DNA from: Symsagittifera roscoffensis
Taxonomy: Eukaryota > Xenacoelomorpha > Acoela > Convolutidae
Assembly (NCBI RefSeq): GCF_963678635.1
Contig: NC_087071.1
Location: 32,042,141 to 32,106,140 of the forward strand
Direction: 5' to 3'
DNA: 64,000 nucleotides
The translations under genes and the position numbers were made by a program. A model generated the notes under the pieces. That model saw only the letters and a list, made by a program, of their open reading frames with translations, searched no databases and was not told the origin of the DNA. Below are positions 41,880 through 52,900 of this stretch, one piece after another (the first letter of the stretch is position 1; each line of letters begins with the position of its first letter).

Positions 41880-44800
41880 GGATGCTGCTCGGAGCAGTCT
41901 CAGCTGTGCAAACCCCTAGGATGGGAGCTTTCGAGACTAATGAAAGGAGAATGGCGAAATTTTCTGAGACGATGGACCCGTGTTTTGTGGGCAGAAATGC
42001 TGCAGTGCTGCAGTACACGCAGTTTGCTTACACGGATCAAGCAACTAGGAGACGAATGAGCAATGCAGCGACTCCGAAGCCTGAGAAGTTTGACTAGGAG
42101 TGGGCGAAACTGGATCTAGCGCCTATGATTGTGAGAGGTAAGGCTGACTTACCAGAAGCCTCCCTAATCTTAACGAGTGTAAAACCAGAGTCAACGGTGG
42201 GAGGAACACTACACACTAGAACCATGCTAGCACCCTTCGGCCATGAAAAAGTCAAAGTAGTTCATGGAGAGGAGGAAGATCAGTCCGCTGGCAGACTAGT
42301 TATACCGAAACTTCCTGGTTGGACAAGGAGTGAAGAGCAAGGGCCCTCAAGTTCAGGAAAGAATCCGAGACGAGACGATGGGCAGGGAGGTCGCCGTCAA
42401 TCGGAAGAACTTATGCAACAGGATCCCGATCTAGCCGAGAAAGAAGACGATAAGGCTTCGACAGGAGGAATGTCGACTTCAATTTCCTCAGCGATTTTGG
42501 AAACGGCACGAACAAGTTGGAAGTGACAACTGAGCCGCAAACGAGGGAGCTTTCGCGCTGGAACCTCCGTCGGCCTTCATGAGAATGAACCGGAACTTGC
42601 CGGAGAGCAGCTCTCCGAGCAATTCTAAAAATACCGAACAGTGACTCTTGATGGAATCACCAAGGAGAAGAAGAATAGAAGGCACTACCAGAGTACTTTT
42701 CTTGGGAATGTTGCCCAAAGAAGAGTGGGAGGTGCATCATAGAGACCATGAAAATAGGACGGGATGCAGAATGGACAGAGTGGCCTTCATGGAAGAGGTC
42801 TGGACAGTAGTTCAGGGATACGGAACCGAGTCTATTTTGAAACTAGGTCTAAATCGACCACTAATGCGGGAAGTCCTTGACAAACTCGACGAGTGTGAAG
42901 GGAGATTGAGCGAGTTGTTGATCGACTCTGCCACTGACGAAAGTGAGGCAAACTCTCCTATCAAGATGACGCCGCAAGAAGACAAAGGAGAAGTGGTATA
43001 TCTGTCGAGAACCCGGAAGGGAACAATGCGATCAAAAATGGTGATTGACAGAACTAATGAAATGAAGATGAAACTGGGCAGCAAGGTGACATTGAGGAAA
43101 AAGGGAAAGACATATGTGGATTCCGAAATCTCGATGAAAGCTGTCAATTCAGCTAGAAGAAAACGCGTCGAAGAAGCTATGGACTTGGGACAGGGTGATG
43201 ATTGATTGCCTGGCACAGACAGGATGTTGACTGACGTAGCGATGGTGCCACCCATTCTCATGGAAGGTATAAAATCAGCCAGTTACAAAACCAAGAAGAG
43301 TGACCGCACTCTGACTGGAGCGACGTCAGAAATGGAGATAAACAGCCAATGTGGAGAGAGTACCTTTAAAGACTTCAAAACGTCTCCAAAGAATCACGGA
43401 AAGGGAAGCGTCGTAGGACAGCTATTCCCAGTGGAATATAACCGACTGACAGTGTCGGAAACTGTATCGATTGATGAACCCGCCGGTGGATACATGGAGA
43501 TGTTAGAGTACAGTAATTTGGCCAGAGGACATTTAATGGCTCTGGAAGACAAAGGTGCCATGGAAGGTTATTTAGAGACGATGATGCAAGGCACCACCCT
43601 GAAGAAGAAGGCATACGGGACTCTGGTATCGTCTGAAATGCACGCGGAAACGATCGAGAAGTTGGTGAGCCTTCCCTGGAGAGCGGTAGTGTTACGATAC
43701 TTCGAAGAAGAAATGAGAGCCATGCCGAAGATACATGCACTGATAGCAATACCCTATGTGAGAACAGAGTTACAACAGAGGTTCGCTTGGTGCATGATTG
43801 GACTGACTCGTGGGGAAAATGATTCGGAAGAAAGGAAAAGATCGAAGGGAGAAAAGGTGTTCTTAATGACGAGTGTGAGGGATCTGATGAGCCAAGAAGG
43901 AGCAGCAGTAGCGTGCGCGAAGCCGAGAGACGCTCTCTGTTTCGTTCGATTTATGATAGAACAAATTTCAGTGCCAGCATTGAAAAATGGCGTCAAGATG
44001 CTGAGAGAAGGCGATTAACGAGCAAAAACCTTGCTCTTGCTAGCACTTTTGGACATTTATCAGAGCAAACCAATGCGAGTGAATATGAAAGAACCCGTGG
44101 AACTAGAACCGATGAAGAAAATAGACGAAATAAGGAGTTTCTAAAACAAGGAGCTGAGGTTCTCGAAAGAATCAATGGGAGCACTGCCGAGACCCGGTGA
44201 ATACTGTGGTCCGATCAGGAAGAAATCATACAGTTACGTTCCGGAATCATAGGGGTGGCGTACAACCCTTTCCTAAATGATGACATACGCGATTGCTTCT
44301 TTGATTACGAGGAAGCAGTGTTGCTAAGATTCTGGACGTCAAGAATTGCAACAATAAGAAGCGCTGCCAATCAGCAAACGAAGCTGGGACTAGTCTTGGA
44401 GGAAAAGGTGACTGCACCTTCAGTGCCAAAATTGGACAACCGAGTGGAGTTTGAATTGGGATTCTCGGACGAATTACTGAGAACGAGCTTATTGGTGGTA
44501 TGGGAACTGATGAAACCATCATGGTGTCCTAGTCCCAACGCTGATTCGATATTACGTGCGACACGAGACGTGCAAAGGGGTCTGAACGCAGACTGTAGCT
44601 TGCGTGACCTGAACATCATCTATAATTTGATGACGACAGCCTCTAAGAGCAACGGGGAAGACAAAGTAGAGTTGCCTGGCTGGGGACCAGAGGACTGGGT
44701 CAAATCTGGTAGTTGACTGGCAGAAGGCTGTGGATTAGAAGGTCACATCTGTAGAGGTCTTGATTGCGTAAAGACCCTGGAGAAACAACACAAGCAATTG

Positions 44801-46266
44801 ACGATTTTGTTTGGGAACATTGCGATGAAGGCGAAAACAGAAACGGAACTGATTGCAGATTGCCATGGAGGAACCGAGGTGAATCTAGTGACTGCGTTAG
44901 GATTCCACAGCATGTATGGTTCTTTAGAGTCACTATTGAATCTAGAACAAAAGCATAAGATGGTTACGACCATCAGTGTAGAAGTGTTTCCGGGAGTGTT
45001 GCAAACCGAGCAGAAGTATATTGGAAAGTGGAGAGAAGCGATCGAGGCGGAAAAGAACATTCGGCATAGTGAAACTTAAAGTAGACCGACGGGAGCGAGA
45101 TATTTAGTGGGATCAACTCTAGCTCCAATTTGCAAGAGCAGATACCCAGTGCATTTCGTAGCGGTGGATGTGAAAGTACGAGAACGATCGTGGATCAAGC
45201 CTTCTCAGTGCCAAAATAAGTATGACTAGCGAGAATGACAGAAAAACCTTACAAATTACTGTGCAAAATGTTCTCAGCAGTTCCGGAGAGAACCAAAGAG
45301 GAGTTAGAATCGATACTGGGAAAGAAGTTCATGGGATACGCCAGTGGAAACTTCAGTGACTTTGAAAGACAAAAGCAGAAAGGATCAACAGTCACGGATT
45401 ACAATGCAGTAGATGAGAATGATGAAGTCCACCGAGTGATGATGGAATTGGAACCACTACTGGAAGCTTCGGGAAAACGTAATTGGAGGATCATGATTTC
45501 AACAAATGATGAGTTCACCTGCCATTGCTTGCTGCAAACATGGTGGTACCCCGGCCGTAGTAATCTGGTGTTGATCTGGGACTGTGGAGAGCTGCTCTAC
45601 ATGGGTTTACCAGATTCCTCACAGCCCATAAAGATAGTTATAGTAGGAGTTATGATGGCGATACGATGGTTGGAAGCTCATGTAAAAGAGAAAAATAGAC
45701 AAGAGGCGCCGACGAAAGAACAGTTACAGGAATTGGATTGTCAAAAAGATTTAGATCTTTTTGTGACAATGTGCAGAATCTTGAACATTCCGATGGAAGT
45801 GAAAAACATATGGGCCAGAAAATGATTGATGCCATGGTTTAGAGCAAACATGATGGCATGGTTGAGCGAATATGCCAAGAAACTTATGTCAAAGCACAGC
45901 AGAAGGTACTGTGCGTATCAGCTGGACATTGGAGCAGGAGCTTTTAAGCGAGCTTTTGTAACTCATCGGAGTACAGTAACCACCGCAGTGAGGAGAACTT
46001 CTAGGACAAGTGAATGTGACGGAAGGCAAAAAGAAAAGATGTTGAAGGAAGACTTGGAGAGGAACGTGACGTTGTGCCTCCACAACAGCTTCTGCCGAAA
46101 CAGAGAATCTAACGTTGAACCTCTACCTTGTTGTAAGCAAAGAGTAGAAGAGCAGAAGTGTTGGAGGACTGCTTCCAACAGCGTCAGAATAGCTACCGAC
46201 GTGTTGCAAGACACAGAGACTGAAAGTGCGGAGTCAATGTCGCAGGAGGACGAGATGGAACATTGA
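41880..46266 (+). pseudogene. Copy B large downstream frame (counterpart of copy C 1633- and 245-codon frames), broken
   Basis: Starts at the equivalent of about residue 490 of the copy C 1633-codon frame (LLGAVSAVQTPRMGAF) and is collinear to the end: 42125-42526, 42648-43205 (VAFMEEVWTVVQGYG), 43206-44018, 44255-44716 (LPGWGPEDWVKSGS), 44798-45079, 45235-45825 (KKFMGYASGNFSDFERQ) and 45826-46266 (YQLDIGAGAFKRAFV; cysteine-rich NSFCRNRE, PCCKQRVEEQKCW). At least eight stops or frameshifts. It retains about 60 bp before 45300 that copy C lacks. Function unknown. Confidence 0.8.
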
Positions 46267-46947
46267 CAAATGGCCGAAAAAAAGAACAAAAAAGAAAGAA
46301 AATTAGAAAAATTTAGAAGTCTTAGAACTTCTAAACGACGAACAAAAAAGGAAACCAAGAAGCGACGAAATAGAAGATGTTAAAACTCAGAGTTGTTTTG
46401 TTTGTGACAAAAAAACTCAAATGAGAAACAAATTAACTAAATTTGCAATTGAAACTGAAAACAAAACATTTAATTGAGTTTTGAAGATTAAAGAATTTGT
46501 TGCATTTATAATTTGCATTATGATTTTAGTTATTGGCTTTAGAGACACTTACTATTTATTTAGAGAGGCTTGAGTGAAGAATATGTTAAAATAATCCAGC
46601 CTGCATGATTGTTTTTAATCAACTAGGTTGACTGATCACTTTGTGGTGACATGAAAGGCTTGGGTAATCTCCTGAAAAGGAGATAAATTCAATGTTCCTT
46701 CTAACCACCGAGCTTACTAATTTTATTATTCGGGGCCAGTAACAACTAAATTTCCGAAGGGAAGAAGCATAGTAGGATAATTTTAGTTGGTTGGTTGGCA
46801 GGACTGTCCTGCATTCCTGCACTTTTTAAACCTAGGAGAAAACGTAATAAATCGGGACATAGACATTGGAAGTTTAAAAAGAGGTTTTACCTTAAGTATA
46901 TTCTCGAAAAATGCAGAATGGTGAAAGAATTTGGTAGGCTATAGTAG
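46267..46947 (+). other. Copy B 3' UTR and polypurine region
   Basis: Non-coding; homologous (inverted) to 48341-48992. It ends GTGAAAGAATTTGG, TAGGCTATAGTAG just before the LTR start, the polypurine-tract position. Confidence 0.7.
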
Positions 46948-47267
46948 TGTAGTATTATGCCATTTTTATTCTGCAGTGAGTCGATATGACGTGGATGAAA
47001 GTGACTTTATGCATTTTGTAAATTCTGTTCGATGGCACTGTACCATTTCGATGAAGACTACGAGACTAAAGGAGGACATTGAACGGGCTGTCCGGGGAGT
47101 ATGTGACAATCGACCAGAGTGTACGAAAATGCAGTTTCGCAATCGAACTTTTATTGATCTAAAAAAGGACATCTAACCTAGAAGGTTGATGGTTTTAATG
47201 GATTAGCAGCGTTATTCGAACGATTAGACGAATCGCGAAGTGTTGGATTTAATTTACATGCTGAAAT
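46948..47267 (+). mobile_element. Copy B 3' LTR, truncated to ~320 bp
   Basis: TGTAGTATTATGCC start matches TGTAGTATGATGC of the copy C LTR. Homology continues (CTGCAGTGAGTCGAT, GTCCGGGGAGTATGTGAC) until it meets the outer end of copy C's LTR at 47268. Confidence 0.75.
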
Positions 47268-48340
47268 TGTAACATTCGCCCGGAAGATACATATCGACGG
47301 AAGACAAAACTAAGTCTTAAGACGACTGGCTAACGTCTAAACAGAGCGTTGCATGCTTTTCACCGTCTCTACCAAGCCAGTACTTTTCGGTGGTCTTTCT
47401 AACATCGGGTCGACAAAAACGTTACTGCTTTCGGCTTCGGTCAAAACACTCAAATTAACTAGATTACATGCAGAAATAGTGAGCTCATGGCTGGGTCTCA
47501 GTATCCCCAGACCACGAGGTCACTCCTAAAAACAGGGCTACTACTTATTATATTACTATTGTTTTTGTTCAGTAGATAAAAATCATCATCGCCATCGAAG
47601 ATGGATCAACCCTTTCCCCCAACTCCTAGCTTCTCATCCTTATCAAAATGAATCTAGATGTTAATTAAATTCAAGTCAGGACATGACAGGAAGCTAAAAG
47701 TTTATGTAACAGGATAAAAGTTTCAGTTCCTTTACCCCTCCGGATTGACAAATCTGCTGGATCAAGCTTGTTAATCCTGATTTCTTCTTAATCCGGAAGG
47801 CCGTCTTTCACCCTTCGCCGTTGTTCGCAACGGCCTTGCAACTATTGTAGCGGCACAATAGTTGCAACTCGGAGTGTTCTCTGTTACTCTGTAACTCGTT
47901 GTCGTTTTCCAATCTCGATTTCGTAGTTGTTGTTAGCGCAGCTAATGTTGTTCTCTTTTTCTTTCTTGTTTTAGCCAAAATGGCCGTTTCTGACGTTTCT
48001 CAAAAATATAACGTCATAATTCGAATTTTTGAAATGTTAAAATACCAGAATATTCTAGCCCTCACCGTCTGGCCAATCGTTCCAATAACGTTCTTAGTTC
48101 TTAATAATCACCAATCCGGAAGGCTCGCTGCTAAAAATTCGACTTCTGCAGAGATTGCATTTGTCACATTCTGGTCGAATGTCACATACTCCCCGGACAG
48201 TCCGGTCAATGTCCTCATTGAATCACGCAATGTTCGTAAAATGGTCACAGTGTCATCGAACAGAATTTACAAAATGCACGAAATTACTTTTATCCACGTC
48301 ACATCGACTCACTGCAGAATATAAATAGCATCATACTACA
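47268..48340 (-). mobile_element. Copy C 3' LTR (about 1073 bp)
   Basis: On the minus strand it runs from TGTAGTATGATGC to GGCGAATGTTACA (TG...CA ends). It is matched to the copy B LTR start and to the LTR at 29134-30169. The TATA box of the latter is replaced by TTACATAAAC here. Includes the stem-loop at 47836-47867. Confidence 0.82.
47836..47867 (-). other. LTR stem-loop, copy C version
   Basis: 13-bp stem TTGCAACTATTGT / ACAATAGTTGCAA around the GCCGCT loop (minus strand). Confidence 0.8.
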
Positions 48341-48992
48341 TCACTATAGCCTTCAAATTCTCTCATTAATCTGCACATTGAGGATATGACTTAAGATAAA
48401 ACATATTTTCTGACTTCCAATGTCAATGTCCCGATTAAAACTTTTCTCTTAGATTTAAAAAGTGTTGGCTTGCAGGACAGTCCTGCCAACCAACAAGCTA
48501 AAATTATCCTATTACGCTTTTCCCTTCGGAAATCTTTCTTGTTATTGTCCTGAATACTAAAACTAAGAAACTCTGTGGTTAGAAAGAGCAATGAAACAAT
48601 CTCCCTCTTCGAGAGATTACTCAAGCCTTCCATGTCACCACAAAGTGATCAGTTCTCCTAGCTGATTAAAAACAGTCATGCAGGCTGGAATATTTAAATA
48701 TACTCCTTCACTTAAGCCTTTCTAAATAAATAGTAAGTGAGTGTCTCTAAAGCCACTTCAACTAAAATCAAAATGCAAATTTATAAATGCAACAATTTCA
48801 AAACTCAACTTAATGTTTCAGTTTTCAATTACAACTTGGTTGCTTGGTTTCTCACTTGAGTTTTTCACACACATAAAACAATTCTGAGTTTTAACTTTTC
48901 TTCATCACTCCTTTGTTTTCTTCTTTTTTCGTCGTTTAGAAGTTCTAAAACTTCTAAATTCTTCTAATTTCATCTCTTCTTTCGGTCATCCG
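48341..48992 (-). other. Copy C 3' UTR
   Basis: Non-coding between the last stop and the LTR; homologous to 46267-46947. GAGAGAATTTGAAGGC precedes the LTR at the polypurine-tract position. Confidence 0.7.
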
Positions 48993-49730
48993 TCAATGTT
49001 CCCTTTCTTCCTCCTGTGATGCTGACTCTGCACTCTCAGTTTCCGTATCTTGTAACACGTCGTTAGCTATCCTGACCCTGCTGGAAGCCGTCCTCCAACA
49101 CTTCTGCTCTTCCACCCTCTGTTTACAACAAGGTAGGGGATCCACGTTAGATTCTCTGTTCCTGCAGAAGCTGTTGTAGAGACACAACGTCACGTTTCTC
49201 TCCAAATCTTCTTTCAGCATCTCTGCCTTCTCCTTTCCACTACGTTCACTCGTCCTGGAAATTCTTTTCACAGCGGTGGTCACTGCATTCCGATGAGTCA
49301 CGAGAGCTCGCTTGAAAGCTCCTGCTCCAATGTCCAGCTGATATTCACTGTACACCCTGCCGTGCTTCGACATATGCTTTTTCGCATACTCGTACAACCA
49401 TGCAGTCATGTTAGCTCTGAACCATGGCATCAATCGTTTCCTTGCCCATATCTTCTTCACTTCCATCGGAATGTTTAGAACATTGCACATTGTCTCAAAA
49501 AGATCTAAATCTTTTAGACAATCTAATTTCCGCAACTGTTCTCTCGTCGGTGCCTCCTGTCTGTTATTTTCTCTCACATGAGCTTCCAGCCATCGTATCG
49601 CCATCATAACTCCCACTATCACTATCGTTACGGGCTGTGATGAATCTGGTAAACCCATGGAGAGCAGCTCTCCAGAGTCCCAGATCAACATCAGATTACT
49701 ACGCTTGGGATACCACCAGGTCTGCAGCAA
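48993..49730 (-). CDS. Copy C C-terminal frame, 245 codons, function unknown
   Basis: Equivalent to the 3' end of copy B's large frame and probably once continuous with the frames upstream; a frameshift near 49735 separates them. It has a hydrophobic stretch TIVIVGVMMAIRWLEAH, a conserved YQLDIGAGAFKRALVTHR segment and a cysteine-rich end (CLYNSFCRNRE; PCCKQRVEEQKCW) that could bind a metal. It ends in a Glu-rich tail. No family recognised. The internal ATG is probably not a real start. Confidence 0.5.
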   Translation of the reverse strand: MLQTWWYPKRSNLMLIWDSGELLSMGLPDSSQPVTIVIVGVMMAIRWLEAHVRENNRQEAPTREQLRKLDCLKDLDLFETMCNVLNIPMEVKKIWARKRLMPWFRANMTAWLYEYAKKHMSKHGRVYSEYQLDIGAGAFKRALVTHRNAVTTAVKRISRTSERSGKEKAEMLKEDLERNVTLCLYNSFCRNRESNVDPLPCCKQRVEEQKCWRTASSRVRIANDVLQDTETESAESASQEEEREH

Positions 49731-49954
49731 GCAGTGGCAGGAAACTCGTCATGCGTCAACATGATGCTCCTCCAATTACGTTTTCCCGAAGCTTCCAGCA
49801 ATGGTTCCACTTCCATCATCACTCGGTGGACTTCATCATTCTCATCTACTGCATTGTAATCTGTGCCAGTTGATCCTCTCTGTTTCTGTCTCTCAAAGTC
49901 ACTGAAGTTCCCACTCACATATCCCATGAACTTCTTTCCTAGTATTGACTCCAA
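49691..49954 (-). CDS. Copy C short frame bridging the 1633- and 245-codon frames
   Basis: Reads SILGKKFMGYVSGNFSDFER, aligned to 45300-45520 of copy B. It is the true continuation of the upstream frame, displaced by a deletion of about 60 bp near 49985 relative to copy B, and it passes into the 245-codon frame by a second frameshift near 49735. So three frames cover what was one coding region. Confidence 0.55.
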   Translation of the reverse strand: MESILGKKFMGYVSGNFSDFERQKQRGSTGTDYNAVDENDEVHRVMMEVEPLLEASGKRNWRSIMLTHDEFPATACCRPGGIPSVVI

Positions 49955-52900
49955 TTCTTCTTTGGTTCTCTCTGGAACTGCACTTCGGCACTGAGAAGGC
50001 TTGATCCACGATCGTTCTTGTACTCTTCAAGTCCACAGCCACGAAATGTACAGGATATCTGCTCCTGCACATTGGAGCCAACGTTGAACCCACCAAATAT
50101 CGTGCTCCTGATGGTCTACAATAAGTCTCGCTGTGTCTGATGTTCATTTCCGTCTCGATTGCTTCCCTCCACTTTCCTATGTATTTCTGCTCAGTCTGCA
50201 GAACTCCTGGGAATACTTCTACACTGATGGCTGTGACCACCTCATGTTTCTGTTCCAGATTCAATAGTGACTCTAAAGAACCAAACATGCTGTAGAATCC
50301 TAGTGCAGTCACTAGATTCACATCGGTTCCTCCATGGCAATCTACTATCAGTTCTGTTTCTGTTCTAGCTTTCATCACTACATTTCCAAACAATACCGTC
50401 AATTGCTTGTGTTGTTTCTCCAGGGTCTTCACACAATCCAAACCTCCACAAACGTGACCCTCCAGTCCACAGACTTTCGCCAGACAGCTACCAGGTTTGA
50501 CCCAGTCTTCTGGTCCCCAGCCAGGCAACTCCACCTTATCTTCTCCGTTGCTCTTAGAGGCTGTTATCATCACATTATATATGATGTTGAGGTCACGCAG
50601 GTTACAGTCTGCATTCAGTTCCCTCTGTACGTCTTGTGTCGCCCGTAATATTGAGTCAGCGTTGGGACTATGACACCATGATGGCCTCATAAATTCCCAC
50701 ACTGTCATCAAGCTCGTTCTCAGTAATTCATCTGAGAATCCCAACCCAAACTCCACTCTTTTGTCGGATTTTGGTACTGAAGGTGCAGTCACCTCTTCTT
50801 CCAAGACCAGTCCCAATTCGGCCTGTGTGTTGTTAACGCTCTTAATCGTTACAATCCTGGACGTCCAGAATCTTAGCAACACCGCCTGCTCATAATCGAA
50901 GAAGCAATCGCGTATGTCTTCACTCAGGAAAGGATTGTACGCGATCCCTATGATCCCGGATACGTAGCCATACGATTTCTTCTTGATCGGTCTACAGTAT
51001 TCACTGGATTTCGGCAATGCTCCCATAGATTCTTTCGTGAGTCTCAGCTCTTTGTTTGAGAATCTCCTGATTTCGTCTATCTTTTTCATGGGTTCTAACT
51101 CCTCAGGTTCTTTCATGTTCACCCTCATCGGTTTACTTTGCTGCATATCCAGCAGTGCTAGCAAGAATAAGGCTTTCGTTCGCTCATCGCCTTCCCTCAA
51201 CATTTTAACACAAGTGTTTAATGCAGGTACTGAAATCTGCTCTATCAGGAATCGAATGAAACAGAGAGCGTCTCTCCGCTTCGCACACGCTACTGCTGCT
51301 CCCTCCTGGACTATCAGATCCCTCAGGTTCGTCATAAGGAAAACCTTTTCCTCTTTTGATCTCTTCCTTTCTTCTGAGTCATATTCTTCGCGAGTCAGTC
51401 CCATCATGCACCAGGCGAACCTGAGTTGTAACTCTGTTCTTACGTAAGGTACTGCCACGAGAGCATGTATCCTTGGCATAGTCCTCATTTCCTCTTCGAA
51501 ATACCTCAACACTACTGCTTTCCATGGAAGGCTCACCAACTGCTCGATCGTTTCCGCCTGTATGTCAGACGACGCCAATGTCCCGTACGCCTTCTGTTTG
51601 AGGGTGGTGCCTTGCAACATCGTTTCTAGATAACCCTCCATGGCTTTTTCGTCTTCCAGGGCCATTACATACCCTCTAGCCGAGTTTCGGTATTCCAACA
51701 TCTCCATGTATCCACCGGTGGGTTCATCTATCGACACAGTCTCCGACACTGTCAGTCGGTTGTATTCCACTGGTGTTAGTTGTCCTGCGACACTTCCCTT
51801 TCCATGATTCATGGGAGATGGCTTGAAGTCTTTCATTTTGCTCTCTCCACATTGGCTGAGTATTTCCATTTCTAAGGTTGCTCCAGTCAGAGTGCGGTCT
51901 CTCCTTTTGGATTTGTAACCGGTTGACTTTATCCCCGCCATGAGAATGGGTGGCACCATCGTTATATCAGTTAATATTCTATCTGTGCCAGACAATTGAT
52001 AATCACCTTGCCCCAAATCCATGACCTCCTCAACTCGTTTCCTTTTCGCTGAGTTACCAGCTTTCATCGATATTTCTGAATCCACCTTCGTCTTTCCAAC
52101 TCTCCTCGGCATCACTCTGCTGCCTAACTTCATTTTCATCGCATTGATTTTATCAATCACCATTTTTGATCGCATCGTCCCTCTCCTGGTTCTTGACAGA
52201 TACACCACCTCTCCTTCATCGTCCTGTGGTGTCATCTTGATGGGAGAATTCGCTTCACTCTCATCAGTGGCTGAGTCGATCAACAACTCACTCAGTCTCC
52301 CATCACACTCATCAAGCTTGTCAAGTACTTCTCTCATCAAGGGTTGATTGAGACCTGTTTTGAGGATGGACTGGGTCCCATAGCTCTGAATCACGGTCCA
52401 GACTTCTTCCATAAACGCCACTCTATCCAGTTTGCATCCCGTCCTACTCTCGTGGTCTCGGTGATGAACTTCCCATTCTTCTTCGGGCAGCCTTCCCAAG
52501 AAAGATACTCTGGCTGAGGCCTCTCTTCTTCTCCTCCGAGGTGATTCCATAAGGATTCTCTGGTCGTTATTTCTTGAATTGCCAGGAGAGCTGCACTCCG
52601 GCAAATTCCGTTTCATTTCCATAAAGGCTGACGGAGGCTCCAGTGTCGAGATGCCTTCATCCGCTGGCTCAGTCGTTTCCAACGTGTCTGCATTGTTCTC
52701 AAGATCACTGAAGATATTGAAATCCAGGCTGGATGTTCCTCCTGTCGATGCCCTGTCGTCTTCCCCACCAGCTTGATCTTGTTGCATGGGTTCTTCGGTT
52801 TGACGGCTTCCACCCTGTCCGTCATTTCCTTCAGACTTATCCTTGTTTGAGCTCGATGGTCCTTGTTCGTCATTGTCGGCTTCTTCCTGGAATCTCGGTA

